This document shows, one piece after another, positions 1 through 6,769 of a DNA stretch of 8,599 bases (positions are counted from its first letter, which is position 1; every line of letters starts with the position of its first letter). A program made the position numbers and the translations under genes. The notes beneath the pieces are model-generated. The model was not told where the DNA came from. It did no database searches and worked only from the letters and a program-made list of their open reading frames with translations. This stretch comes from Flavobacteriales bacterium UBA7382 (GTDB lineage Bacteria; Bacteroidota; Bacteroidia; Flavobacteriales_D; Sanyastnellaceae): positions 12,043 through 20,641 of the forward strand of contig DKNS01000109.1 in the NCBI GenBank assembly GCA_002469765.1. The letters are read 5' to 3'.

Positions 1-33
1 TTGCTCCTGCTCCTCCTGCTCTTGTTGTTTTTG
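1..33 (-). repeat. Q/E-rich low-complexity tract following the TPR region of the fusion
   Basis: The last eleven codons in the window encode only Gln, Glu and one Lys (residues 518-528), written mostly with CAG, CAA and GAG. BatC proteins commonly have a Gln/Glu/Lys-rich low-complexity stretch after their TPRs, which supports assigning this end of the fusion to BatC. The tract runs off the left edge, so its full length is unknown. Confidence 0.6.
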
Positions 34-1584
34 CAGCCGTTGGGCCAAGGCCAAATTGTGTCTCGCGTCGTCGTTGTTGGGGTTGAGTCTCAAGGTTTGT
101 TTGGCACGTTCGACAGCCTCAGCAGCATCTCCTTCCACCAGAGCGCTGACGCAGGCGTTGTAGTGTGCAAACTCCTCCAACCCCGTGCCTTTAAGCCGTG
201 TGGCAGCCTTGTCGAACAACGTCTTGGCCGAAGCCCAATCCTCGGCCTGCATGTGGGCACACCCTTGGTTGTACAGGGCAACACTTCCCATGTCCTCGTC
301 CTTGGTGGCCTCTCCGAAGGCCTGCAGGGCTGCGTCGGCGTTGCCGTCCATGAAAGCCTCTGACCCTGCAACCAAGTGTTCTTTGACGGCTGTTTGAGCT
401 TGGATTTGGATGCCCATGCCCCAAGCCAGAAGCGCCAGGATACCAGCCTTGGCCAGGCGCTTGCGTAGGAAGACTGTGCTGGGCACAAGCGTCTCCAGAA
501 GCAACAAGCAGGCGGCCAAGATCAAGAAGGGCATGAGTTGGTGATCGAAATCCACAAAGCTGACAGCGGCGACTCGAGCGGTGGTCAGTTCGTTTTTGAA
601 TTGCATCAGGGGGGTGAGGTCCACAAAACCTTTCCCTGCGCGTGTGTACGTGCCTTGTCCGGCTTGGGCGGCTTCGAGAAGGGTGGCTTCATCCAGCTTC
701 GACACCACCGCATTTCCTTGGCGGTCTGTGCGGAATCCTGAAGGCCTGCCCCCGGAGTCAAACGCCGGGATGGGCGCCCCTTCCAGCGTGGCCAGCCCGA
801 GAAAATGAACGTTTCCACCTTCCTTGGCAACTTCCGAAGCGGCCGAAACCACATCGTCCTCGTGGTTTTCGCCATCCGTCAAGACCACGACGGTCCTTGC
901 CGCCTCTGAATTCTCGTCGAAGCCCGTCCAGCACGTTCGAATCGCAGAGCCCACGGCGGTGCCTTGGGTGGCCACCATGCCAGGACTGACAGATGCCAAG
1001 AAGAGTTTGACAGCGGCCAGATCGGTGGTCAGAGGGCACTGCACGTAGGATTCTCCTGCAAAGACGACCAACCCAATCCGGTCACCTGTGGTTTGGGCCA
1101 TCAGACGCTCTACAGTTCGTGATGCCAGATCGAGCCTCGGCATGCCGACATCCTCGGTCATCATGCTGTTGCTGACATCCAGGGCCACCATCATGTCGAT
1201 GCCTTCGGATTCCACTTCTTCCAGTCGGCTGCCCAATTTTGGGTCGAGCCAACCGACGACCAGGGCTGCCAGCGCCCAGCGCCAAAGCAAGAACTTCCAG
1301 GCCTGACGGAACACCCCGTAGGGAGGCAGAACCGACTCCAAAAGGGCCGCGTCGGAAAACCGGAGCATGGTCTTGTGTCTCCAGTGAAAGTGAGACAAGG
1401 CCAGCAAGGTGGCAAGGCCCGTGGCCACGAGCAAAGGCCAGTGCTCGGTGCGGTGGAGCGTCAGGCTTGGCACAGCTGCTTGCGCGGCAATCCATGCCGC
1501 GGTCAACCCCAGCCACAGGACGATTTCCAGAAACAGCACCAAGCCAAGCACGGGCCGCAACGAAGGATGTTCGTGTGAATTCAT
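1..1584 (-). CDS. batB: BatB-BatC fusion: membrane-anchored VWA protein with C-terminal TPR region (partial, C-terminus beyond left edge)
   Basis: The frame is open without a stop for all 528 codons from the ATG at 1584 to the window edge. I checked every codon row. Residues 1-113 hold three hydrophobic segments (about 9-34, 49-66, 96-113). A VWA domain follows (about 125-330) with a complete MIDAS: D136-x-S138-x-S140, T209 and the TDGEN motif at 236-240. Residues 349-367 form the C-terminal membrane helix where ordinary BatB ends. Here the protein continues with a basic stretch (RKRLAK, 374-379), a second hydrophobic stretch ending in AQAQ near 394-397, and about three TPR-like helical repeats (roughly 399-430, 433-466, 469-502, the last ending LNPNND). 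It then enters a Q/E-rich tract. The TPR part resembles BatC of the Bacteroides aerotolerance operon, normally a separate secreted protein. The start overlaps the batA stop as ATGA, which implies translational coupling. The VWA part is likely periplasmic and binds metal and partner proteins. Its exact function is not established. The VWA call is very sure; the BatC call is good. Confidence 0.92.
   Translation of the reverse strand, partial: MNSHEHPSLRPVLGLVLFLEIVLWLGLTAAWIAAQAAVPSLTLHRTEHWPLLVATGLATLLALSHFHWRHKTMLRFSDAALLESVLPPYGVFRQAWKFLLWRWALAALVVGWLDPKLGSRLEEVESEGIDMMVALDVSNSMMTEDVGMPRLDLASRTVERLMAQTTGDRIGLVVFAGESYVQCPLTTDLAAVKLFLASVSPGMVATQGTAVGSAIRTCWTGFDENSEAARTVVVLTDGENHEDDVVSAASEVAKEGGNVHFLGLATLEGAPIPAFDSGGRPSGFRTDRQGNAVVSKLDEATLLEAAQAGQGTYTRAGKGFVDLTPLMQFKNELTTARVAAVSFVDFDHQLMPFLILAACLLLLETLVPSTVFLRKRLAKAGILALLAWGMGIQIQAQTAVKEHLVAGSEAFMDGNADAALQAFGEATKDEDMGSVALYNQGCAHMQAEDWASAKTLFDKAATRLKGTGLEEFAHYNACVSALVEGDAAEAVERAKQTLRLNPNNDDARHNLALAQRLQKQQEQEEQEQ
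394..480 (-). other. Signal-peptide-like segment inside the BatB-BatC fusion junction
   Basis: Residues 369-397 of the fusion lie directly after the BatB C-terminal membrane helix. They show a basic part (RKRLAK at 374-379), a hydrophobic core (AGILALLAWGMGI, 380-392) and an Ala-X-Ala-type end (QAQ, 395-397). This is the layout of a Bacteroidota signal peptide, with cleavage most likely after A396. The segment probably was the export signal of a once separate BatC. By the positive-inside rule the basic part sits in the cytoplasm, so the segment would carry the TPR region back out to the periplasm. Whether it is cleaved or stays as a membrane anchor cannot be told from sequence. Confidence 0.6.
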
Positions 1585-2693
1585 GCGTTGGCCGATTTCG
1601 AGAGTGTGGATTTCAGGACAAACTCCGTCACCAGCGCCACCAAGGCCAACAGCACCCAAGTGCCATTGGCTTCCGTTTTTCTTTGGTACCGCAACACATT
1701 GAATTGGGTGCGCTCCAAAGAGTCGATTTCGCGGTAGATCTCCTCCAGCTTGTCCTCGTTGGTCGCCCGGAAGTAGCGTCCTCCTGTTGCAGAAGCAATC
1801 TCCTGCAACGTGACCTCATCAATCTTCACGTCAACCCAGTCGTATTTGTAGTTCCCGTTGGGCAGAATTGCCACAGGGCTCTTGGCTTTGCCGATGGTGC
1901 CCACCCCAATGGTGTACACCCGAATGCCGTTCAGCTCGGCCAGCTGGGCTGCGTCGCGAGGTTCGATCTGGCCTGCGTTGTTTTCACCGTCGGTCAAAAG
2001 CACAACCACTTTGCTCTCTGCCTCCGACCCCTTCAGCCGGTTGACAGCCGTGGCGAGTCCGGTGCCAATGGCAGTGCCTCCTTGCAGTTGGCCAGTGTTC
2101 AGTTGGCCGAGCCCGTTCTTGACGACGATGTGGTCCGTGGTGATGGGCACAGAGGTGAACGCCTCTCCCTCGTAGGCCACCACCCCAATTCGATCAAAAG
2201 GGCGGCTGTCGACGAACTCCATGGCCACATCCTTGGCACTTTCAAGGCGATTGGGCTTGAAGTCCTTGGAAAGCATGGATCCACTGAGGTCCATGGTGAG
2301 CACCATGTCGATTCCCTCGCGGGTCATGTTCTCGACTGTGGAGGCCGTTTGTGGCCTGAACAGCGCCACGCTCAAAGCGGCAAGTCCCAAGGTTCGAAGC
2401 CCTGGTGGCATTTCCATCCAAATCGAAACACCCCAGTCGCGCAATGTCCAGGCAGGCGCGTCTGCTTTGCAGAGGGCCGATGGCGACCACCACATTCCTT
2501 GTGCAGCGTAGGGGCCGTTTGGCCAGAAGGACAGCACCAGATGCAGAATCAGGACAGCGAGGCCCAGCCAGCCCCAATGCTCAGCGCAAGTCACGCCCTC
2601 TCGTTCGGCGCTCCATGCGATGGCCAGGCCAAGCAGTGCGACGGCGTGTGGAACCGCCCTTGCCACGTGAGGCTGCCAGTTGGGGTCACGCAT
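1581..2693 (-). CDS. batA: BatA-type VWA domain membrane protein
   Basis: This 370-residue protein has the Bat layout: N-terminal membrane helices, a VWA domain and a C-terminal helix. Hydrophobic segments lie near 10-27, 40-57 and 99-112. The last runs into ALFRPQ, the landmark before the VWA domain in this family. The MIDAS is complete: DLSGS at 135-139, T207 in GGTAIGTG, and TDGENN at 234-239. A C-terminal helix (about 345-360) leaves a short basic tail in the cytoplasm, so the VWA domain is predicted to face the periplasm. I chose the ATG at 2693, which overlaps the upstream stop by 8 bp. A TTG eight codons earlier (2717) is possible but less likely. A GTG at 2594 would give a canonical length near 337 but leave about 90 bp untranslated inside the operon. 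It is a likely MoxR partner and is coupled to batB by an ATGA overlap (1581-1584). It was named for aerotolerance in Bacteroides; the molecular role is unsettled. Confidence 0.93.
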   Translation of the reverse strand: MRDPNWQPHVARAVPHAVALLGLAIAWSAEREGVTCAEHWGWLGLAVLILHLVLSFWPNGPYAAQGMWWSPSALCKADAPAWTLRDWGVSIWMEMPPGLRTLGLAALSVALFRPQTASTVENMTREGIDMVLTMDLSGSMLSKDFKPNRLESAKDVAMEFVDSRPFDRIGVVAYEGEAFTSVPITTDHIVVKNGLGQLNTGQLQGGTAIGTGLATAVNRLKGSEAESKVVVLLTDGENNAGQIEPRDAAQLAELNGIRVYTIGVGTIGKAKSPVAILPNGNYKYDWVDVKIDEVTLQEIASATGGRYFRATNEDKLEEIYREIDSLERTQFNVLRYQRKTEANGTWVLLALVALVTEFVLKSTLSKSANA

Positions 2694-3654
2694 CTTCGTG
2701 GTCGGGTTGGGTTTCAATCACGAAGTCGCGGTACGCTTCCAAGGTGGTGCGGTGTGTCAAGTCGGGCAATTCACCTTTCGCGAACTTGACCATATCCGCT
2801 TGGGCCAGGGTCCTTGCCAGGCGGTCGTGCCAGGCCGAAGGCACACGCGACGACCCAAGCATGGCCACGACTTCGTCGGTGGTTTTTTCAGCCGCGCGCA
2901 TGTCAAACTGGCCTTCGAGGTATCGGCGGAGAACCAACGATGCTTCCGCTTGGACCTCCTTGGCCTCGCCGCGTTTCCAAGCCTCGTTGGCAATCAACCT
3001 GTCGAGCGATTCCAGTGCCACCTCGTGGGGCAGACGGGAAGGAGGAACGTCTTCTTGGTTGGAAGCGTCGCCGTTGGCGGAATGGTTTCGTCTCCATCCC
3101 AACTTCCATGCGGCAAAGGCCAAGGCAAGCGCAAGCATCGCACCGCCCCACCATGGCCAGGTGCGCATCAATTGTTCCCAAAGGGTCCATTCGAACACCA
3201 CAATGCCTTGTGCCGGCCTCGGCTGGGCTTCCGGTTGCAAATTCGGGGCAACGACTTCAAGCATGAAGGGCTGGGTCAGGTGCGGGCCAAAGGCCACAGG
3301 CGGCACGACCACAAATCCAGAATCCCAGCTCGTCACCAGCCAGGCTTTTCGCAAAATCAGGTCGCCTGATGCATCTGCGGGAGAAGGCACGGTGTCGATG
3401 TCGCTTTCGGCGAGCACCTCCAGGCCTCCGGCGGCGGTGTCCGTCCACGCAGGCCATGCGGTGCTGTCGGCCAACCCGGCGTTCAGTTCGTCCAGGGTCA
3501 AGAGCCAGTTGGCGGTCAGCTGGACGCGCTCTCCCCATTGCAATGCCGAGGTGTCGGGCTGCAAAGAGACCTGGGCCCAACTTGGGTTGGACCAAGCCAA
3601 CACGGCCGACATCCATCCGACCGTGAGGCGCATGTTGCGTTCAAGTCCTTCCAT
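2686..3654 (-). CDS. Bat-operon single-pass membrane protein with signal peptide and DUF4381-like cytoplasmic tail
   Basis: This 322-residue protein starts with a signal peptide (hydrophobic core about 10-20, likely cut after SWA at 25-27). A periplasmic, probably beta-rich region of about 140 residues follows, then one membrane helix (about 166-186, preceded by WPWW and followed by KLGWRR). The helical C-terminal region is cytoplasmic. The tail contains AWKRGEAKE..ASLVLRRYLEGQF (about 225-250) and ADMVKFAKGE (286-295). These resemble the conserved helices of DUF4381/BatD-associated proteins found between DUF58 and BatA genes. The start at 3654 overlaps the DUF58 stop by 14 bp. An in-frame ATG at 3633 (residue 8) gives a tighter signal peptide with a net positive start and may be the true start. 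Its place between the DUF58 and VWA genes suggests that it links the cytoplasmic MoxR side to the periplasmic VWA side. That is inference; no enzymatic motif is visible. Confidence 0.8.
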   Translation of the reverse strand: MEGLERNMRLTVGWMSAVLAWSNPSWAQVSLQPDTSALQWGERVQLTANWLLTLDELNAGLADSTAWPAWTDTAAGGLEVLAESDIDTVPSPADASGDLILRKAWLVTSWDSGFVVVPPVAFGPHLTQPFMLEVVAPNLQPEAQPRPAQGIVVFEWTLWEQLMRTWPWWGGAMLALALAFAAWKLGWRRNHSANGDASNQEDVPPSRLPHEVALESLDRLIANEAWKRGEAKEVQAEASLVLRRYLEGQFDMRAAEKTTDEVVAMLGSSRVPSAWHDRLARTLAQADMVKFAKGELPDLTHRTTLEAYRDFVIETQPDHEDA

Positions 3655-4519
3655 GAAACAGCTTCATCAAGGGTGGAACCAAGGTCTCGTTCGTGGAGAT
3701 GCAAGTGTGGTCGATGCCTGCACGCGCCATGACAGCTGCCACCTGGGTTCTGTGCGACTCGCTTTGCGCAGACCACGCCCGTTGGGCACGGCGTGAAGAG
3801 GTGTTTACCCAAGAATTTCGGCCCGTCTCCGGGTGAACAAGCTTCATCCAGCCCATGGCCGGCAGGTTGCGGTTCAACGGGTCGTCCAATTGAATCGCCA
3901 CCAGGTCATGACGGCGACCGGTCCGTTTCAAGAGGGTTTCCAAATCCTCACCTGACTCCAGGTCTTTGAAATCGGACAACAGAAACGCAATGGTGCGCTT
4001 GCGCATGGCGGTGGAGAAATGACCCAGCGCCTTGACCAAGTCGCTGCCCTTTCCCTTTGGTTTGCAGTCTAAAATTTCTCGAACGATGCGAAGGGCATGC
4101 GTCCGGCCTTTGCCTGGCGGGATGAACTTCTCGACCCGGTCGGTGAACAGCACCGCACCCACCTTGTCGTTGTTGCCCATGGCGCTGAAGGCCAAAATGG
4201 CGGACAACTCAGTCACCAGGTCCTGTTTGGTGCGTTGTTGCGTGCCGCCTTGGATGGAGCCGCTCAGGTCCACAAGCAGGAACACGGTGAGCTCCCGCTC
4301 CTCTTCAAACACTTTGACGTGGGGCGACCCTGTGCGGGCGGTCACGTTCCAATCGATGGTCCGGACTTCGTCTCCGGCCTGGTATTCACGGTTCTCGCTG
4401 AATGCCATGCCGCGCCCCTTGAACGCGCTTTTGTATTCGCCTGCAAAAATGCGGTCGCTCAAGCCGCGGGTGGCAATCTCCACCTGCTGCACCTTTTTTA
4501 GCAATTCAGAGGCCTCCAT
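3641..4519 (-). CDS. DUF58 domain protein (VWA-like MoxR partner)
   Basis: This 292-residue soluble protein carries the DUF58 signature at about 28-63: GEYKSAFKGRGMAF, then REYQAGDEVRTIDWNVTART. The following VWA-like fold has a full MIDAS-type DLSGS at 84-88 and LLSDF at 180-184 on a later strand. No signal peptide or membrane segment is seen, so it should be cytoplasmic. The length matches the soluble Bacteroidota form; some DUF58 proteins in other phyla carry N-terminal helices. It starts 14 bp after the moxR stop, and its own end overlaps the next gene. DUF58 proteins are almost always next to MoxR ATPases and are thought to be a client or adaptor of the ATPase. The exact activity is unknown. 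Identification is very sure. Confidence 0.95.
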   Translation of the reverse strand: MEASELLKKVQQVEIATRGLSDRIFAGEYKSAFKGRGMAFSENREYQAGDEVRTIDWNVTARTGSPHVKVFEEERELTVFLLVDLSGSIQGGTQQRTKQDLVTELSAILAFSAMGNNDKVGAVLFTDRVEKFIPPGKGRTHALRIVREILDCKPKGKGSDLVKALGHFSTAMRKRTIAFLLSDFKDLESGEDLETLLKRTGRRHDLVAIQLDDPLNRNLPAMGWMKLVHPETGRNSWVNTSSRRAQRAWSAQSESHRTQVAAVMARAGIDHTCISTNETLVPPLMKLFHGRT

Positions 4520-4533
4520 GGCTGTGGGAAGAA

Positions 4534-5562
4534 TCAGGGGACCTCGACGTGGTCCATCAATTCGGTGAGGATTTGGGCAGAGGTGATGTTTTCCGCTTCT
4601 GCTTCAAACGTCACGCCAATGCGATGGCGCATGACATCCATGGCCACGGCCCGAACGTCCTCCGGAGTCACAAATCCTCGGTGCTTCAAGAAAGCGTGCG
4701 CCTTGGATGCCATGCCCAGTCCAATGCTGGCGCGCGGCGAGGCTCCAAAGGCGATGAGATTTTTCAAATGGCCCAACCCGCAGTCTTCGGGATTCCTGGT
4801 CGCGAAGACCAAGTCCACGATGTAACGCTCAATTTTTTCGTCCATGTAAATGGAGCGCACCAGCTTGCGCGCTTCCACAATGTCCTCCTGGCTTACCACC
4901 TTTTGGGGCTTTGGAAGTCCCGATTCTTGGAGGTTGGCGCGCACAATTTGGCGTTCCTCGTCCTTCGTGGGGTACCCGATGACCACCTTCAACAAGAAGC
5001 GGTCCACTTGGGCTTCAGGCAAGGGGTAGGTCCCTTCTTGTTCGACGGGGTTTTGGGTGGCCAACACCAAAAACGGTTCCGGCAAAGGGTGAGTCTCGCC
5101 GCCGATGGTCACCTGACGTTCTTGCATGGCTTCAAGGAGGGCGCTCTGGACTTTCGCAGGGGCACGGTTGATCTCGTCAGCCAGCACAAAGTTGGCAAAC
5201 ACGGGCCCCTTTTTCACGGAGAACTGTTGGTCCTGTTGGTTGTACACCAGGGTGCCGACCACGTCGGCGGGCAGCAGGTCTGGGGTGAACTGCACCCGCG
5301 AGAAGTCTCCAGCAACCGTGTCACTCAGGCTTTTAATGGCAAGGGTTTTCGCCAGCCCAGGCACCCCTTCCAAGAGCACGTGGCCGTTGGCGAGGAGTCC
5401 AATCAACAAGCGATCCACCATGCCCGTTTGTCCCACAATTGCGCGGCCCATTTCGGCACGAATGAGCTCAACGAACTGGCTCTTGCTCGCGATGTTTGCG
5501 TTCAAGGCTTGGATGTCCGGCGCTCCTGTTCCAGCCGCTTCTTGAGGTTCCATCAATTCCAT
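4534..5562 (-). CDS. MoxR-family AAA+ ATPase
   Basis: This is a full-length 342-residue AAA+ ATPase of the MoxR family. The Walker A is GVPGLAKT (66-73), with the alanine typical of MoxR. Walker B is VLADEINRA (126-134), followed by sensor 1 ATQNP (168-172), the arginine-finger region near QVDRFLLK (185-192) and sensor 2 in GASPRAS (273-279). The C-terminal lid helices run to the end. No membrane segment is present, so it is cytoplasmic. MoxR proteins use ATP hydrolysis to remodel or activate VWA-domain partners, and three VWA-type partners follow in the same operon. The ATG at 5562 is the first start in the frame after the intergenic region, and conserved sequence begins well inside the protein (about residue 30). 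It is the promoter-proximal gene of the operon. Confidence 0.96.
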   Translation of the reverse strand: MELMEPQEAAGTGAPDIQALNANIASKSQFVELIRAEMGRAIVGQTGMVDRLLIGLLANGHVLLEGVPGLAKTLAIKSLSDTVAGDFSRVQFTPDLLPADVVGTLVYNQQDQQFSVKKGPVFANFVLADEINRAPAKVQSALLEAMQERQVTIGGETHPLPEPFLVLATQNPVEQEGTYPLPEAQVDRFLLKVVIGYPTKDEERQIVRANLQESGLPKPQKVVSQEDIVEARKLVRSIYMDEKIERYIVDLVFATRNPEDCGLGHLKNLIAFGASPRASIGLGMASKAHAFLKHRGFVTPEDVRAVAMDVMRHRIGVTFEAEAENITSAQILTELMDHVEVP

Positions 5563-5691
5563 AACTCGCGAAGATATTCGGAGGTGTGCGTGGATGGGGA
5601 CAGGGGTTCTTAAAATTGTGTGAACAGCGCGTGGGAAACCTTTGGGTGGTCCTTTTGGTGGAGAGGTGTGGTGTGGGGCATTTTGGTCACC
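5563..5691. other. Divergent intergenic region between the moxR-type gene and the pyrophosphohydrolase gene
   Basis: This 129-bp stretch must hold the promoters for both the leftward Bat operon and the rightward pair of genes. For the rightward side there is a reasonable candidate at 5616-5644, listed separately. For the leftward side the best I can see is TATCTTCG on the minus strand (5576-5569), one mismatch from TAnnTTTG. It lies so close to the ATG that the message would be nearly leaderless, and no -33 element precedes it, so I consider it weak. No strong hairpin or operator-like palindrome is obvious. Confidence 0.5.
5616..5644 (+). promoter_or_regulatory. Candidate Bacteroidota promoter for the pyrophosphohydrolase gene
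   Basis: TTG at 5616-5618 is followed after 18 bp by AACCTTTG at 5637-5644. The Bacteroidota consensus is TTTG, about 19 bp, then TAnnTTTG. The -7 element here has one mismatch (A for the first T) and the -33 element matches three of four bases. Transcription would begin near 5651, leaving a leader of about 40 bases before the ATG at 5692. Confidence 0.35.
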
Positions 5692-6255
5692 ATGCTTTTT
5701 TCAGACATCCTTCAAAACGTGGCCGAATTCCACGAAGCCTTCCGCATCCCCAATGCGTCCAAACCCCACGCGGACTTGACCCGAGAGGAAGCTGAGCTTC
5801 GTCACCGGTTGATGGCCGAGGAGAACGATGAATACCTTGAAGCGGCGGCCGTGGGTGACATGGTGGAGGTGGCAGACGCCTTGGGAGACCAGCTTTACAT
5901 CTTGGCTGGCACCATGATGCGTCACGGCATGCAAGATGTGATTGCGAAGGTCTTCCAGGAGATTCAATCCAGCAACATGTCCAAACTTGGGTCCGACGGC
6001 CAACCCATCCTTCGTGAAGATGGCAAGGTCATGAAAGGCCCCAACTACTTCCGCCCCAACATTGCTGGCATTTTGGAAAGCCACGACCCCCTCGCAAGCT
6101 TGGATACTTCTGAAGTCAACGAAGATTTGCATTTGAGCAAATTGGGCTGGAGCGTTTCTGGGAAGCAGGAATTGGACCGGTTGACCATCAAAGAGACCTC
6201 TTCGCATGTGCAGGGGAAGGCATTGATGCCCGACGCGAAATTGGCCCAAGTTTGA
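5692..6255 (+). CDS. MazG-like all-alpha NTP pyrophosphohydrolase with C-terminal extension
   Basis: This 187-residue protein has the signature of the all-alpha NTP pyrophosphohydrolase (MazG/PRA-PH) superfamily: EENDE at 43-47 followed by ExxD at 59-62 and D66. These acidic residues bind magnesium in the family. Members cleave nucleoside triphosphates to the monophosphate and pyrophosphate. A second conserved part, NMSKLG then GKVMKGPNYFRPNI (95-124), is typical of a subgroup seen in Bacteroidota and phages. Residues 125-187 form a tail I do not recognise. I chose the ATG at 5692. A GTG at 5620 in the same frame would add 24 tryptophan-rich residues with no family resemblance. The stop overlaps the next gene by four bases, so the two are probably cotranscribed. 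Substrate is unknown; clearing of non-canonical or excess nucleotides is the usual proposal. Confidence 0.86.
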   Translation: MLFSDILQNVAEFHEAFRIPNASKPHADLTREEAELRHRLMAEENDEYLEAAAVGDMVEVADALGDQLYILAGTMMRHGMQDVIAKVFQEIQSSNMSKLGSDGQPILREDGKVMKGPNYFRPNIAGILESHDPLASLDTSEVNEDLHLSKLGWSVSGKQELDRLTIKETSSHVQGKALMPDAKLAQV

Positions 6256-6746
6256 AGACGGGGGTGCTTCTTCAACGCGCCCTGAAGTTGGCCCGGTCGG
6301 GTCGGGTCAATTGGTTCAGCCGGTTGATGCAGGAAGTGGTTCCTTTCAACAGGCCTCACCGAATTCGTGTGGTGGAATTGGCCGCCGAACAATGCAAAGT
6401 GGCGTTGCCCTGGCGCCGTCGAAATTTAAATCACGTGGGCACCATGCACGCATGCGCGTTGGCCACGGCGGCAGAATACGCGTCGGGACTGTGTTTGATG
6501 AATGCCATGGAACACGACAGGGTGCGTCTTGTGATGGCCAATTTGAACATCACTTACCCCAGAAGGGCGCAGTCCGAGTGCACGGCCGTCGCCAAGTTGG
6601 ACAGCCAGCACTTTGCGGACATATTGGCTCAGCTTGACAAGGAGGGACGGGGGGCTTTTGTGCTCAAAGCGCAAGTCAAAAATGCCGACAACGAGGTGGT
6701 GGCGTCGGCGGAAATCACATGGCACCTCAAGCGCCTGTTGGCATGA
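6252..6746 (+). CDS. DUF4442 family hotdog-fold protein, thioesterase-like
   Basis: This 164-residue protein resembles the DUF4442 group of the hotdog superfamily, which includes PaaI-type acyl-CoA thioesterases. The landmarks are VVPFNRPH (29-36), then RRRNLNHVGTMHACALATAAEYASG (55-79), which covers the central hotdog helix. N60, H61, H66 and E75 stand where catalytic or substrate-contacting residues lie in relatives. The C-terminal strands end ASAEITWHLKRL. The likely start is a TTG at 6252, overlapping the upstream stop as TTGA. It leaves about 30 residues before the conserved PFNRPH, as in related proteins I recall. A GTG at 6264 is also possible. No signal peptide is seen, so it should be cytoplasmic. 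Activity as an acyl-CoA thioesterase is plausible but unproven for DUF4442, and the substrate cannot be read from the sequence. The functional link to the pyrophosphohydrolase is unclear. Confidence 0.85.
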   Translation: MKTGVLLQRALKLARSGRVNWFSRLMQEVVPFNRPHRIRVVELAAEQCKVALPWRRRNLNHVGTMHACALATAAEYASGLCLMNAMEHDRVRLVMANLNITYPRRAQSECTAVAKLDSQHFADILAQLDKEGRGAFVLKAQVKNADNEVVASAEITWHLKRLLA

Positions 6747-6769
6747 GAATTCCAGTGGTCTGAACCGCT

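Noticed and set aside
1..36. CTCCTG-like tandem repeat at the left edge as a possible microsatellite or regulatory repeat
   Set aside because: In the minus-strand frame it simply encodes the Q/E-rich tract expected after BatC TPRs, and it is imperfect at the DNA level.
1082..1516. Minus-strand open frames inside batB in other phases (1082-1516, 1191-1415, 90-488)
   Set aside because: The phase starting at 1584 stays open throughout and encodes the VWA and TPR domains. The others are out-of-frame shadows, not evidence of a frameshift.
1239..3796. Very long open frames on the plus strand opposite batB, batA and the DUF4381-like gene (1239-2789 and 2405-3796)
   Set aside because: They lie fully antisense to genes with clear domains, give low-complexity, Arg/Ser/Pro/His-rich products without recognisable motifs, and overlap each other. 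GC-rich codon use on the coding strand explains them.
4549..5613. A 354-codon open frame antisense to the moxR-type gene
   Set aside because: It mirrors the ATPase gene, is rich in His and Gln as a reversed frame would be, and has no motif of its own.
5620..5691. Upstream GTG start adding 24 residues to the pyrophosphohydrolase
   Set aside because: The extra residues are tryptophan-rich and unlike the family, they would overlap the likely promoter, and the ATG at 5692 gives a normal N-terminus.
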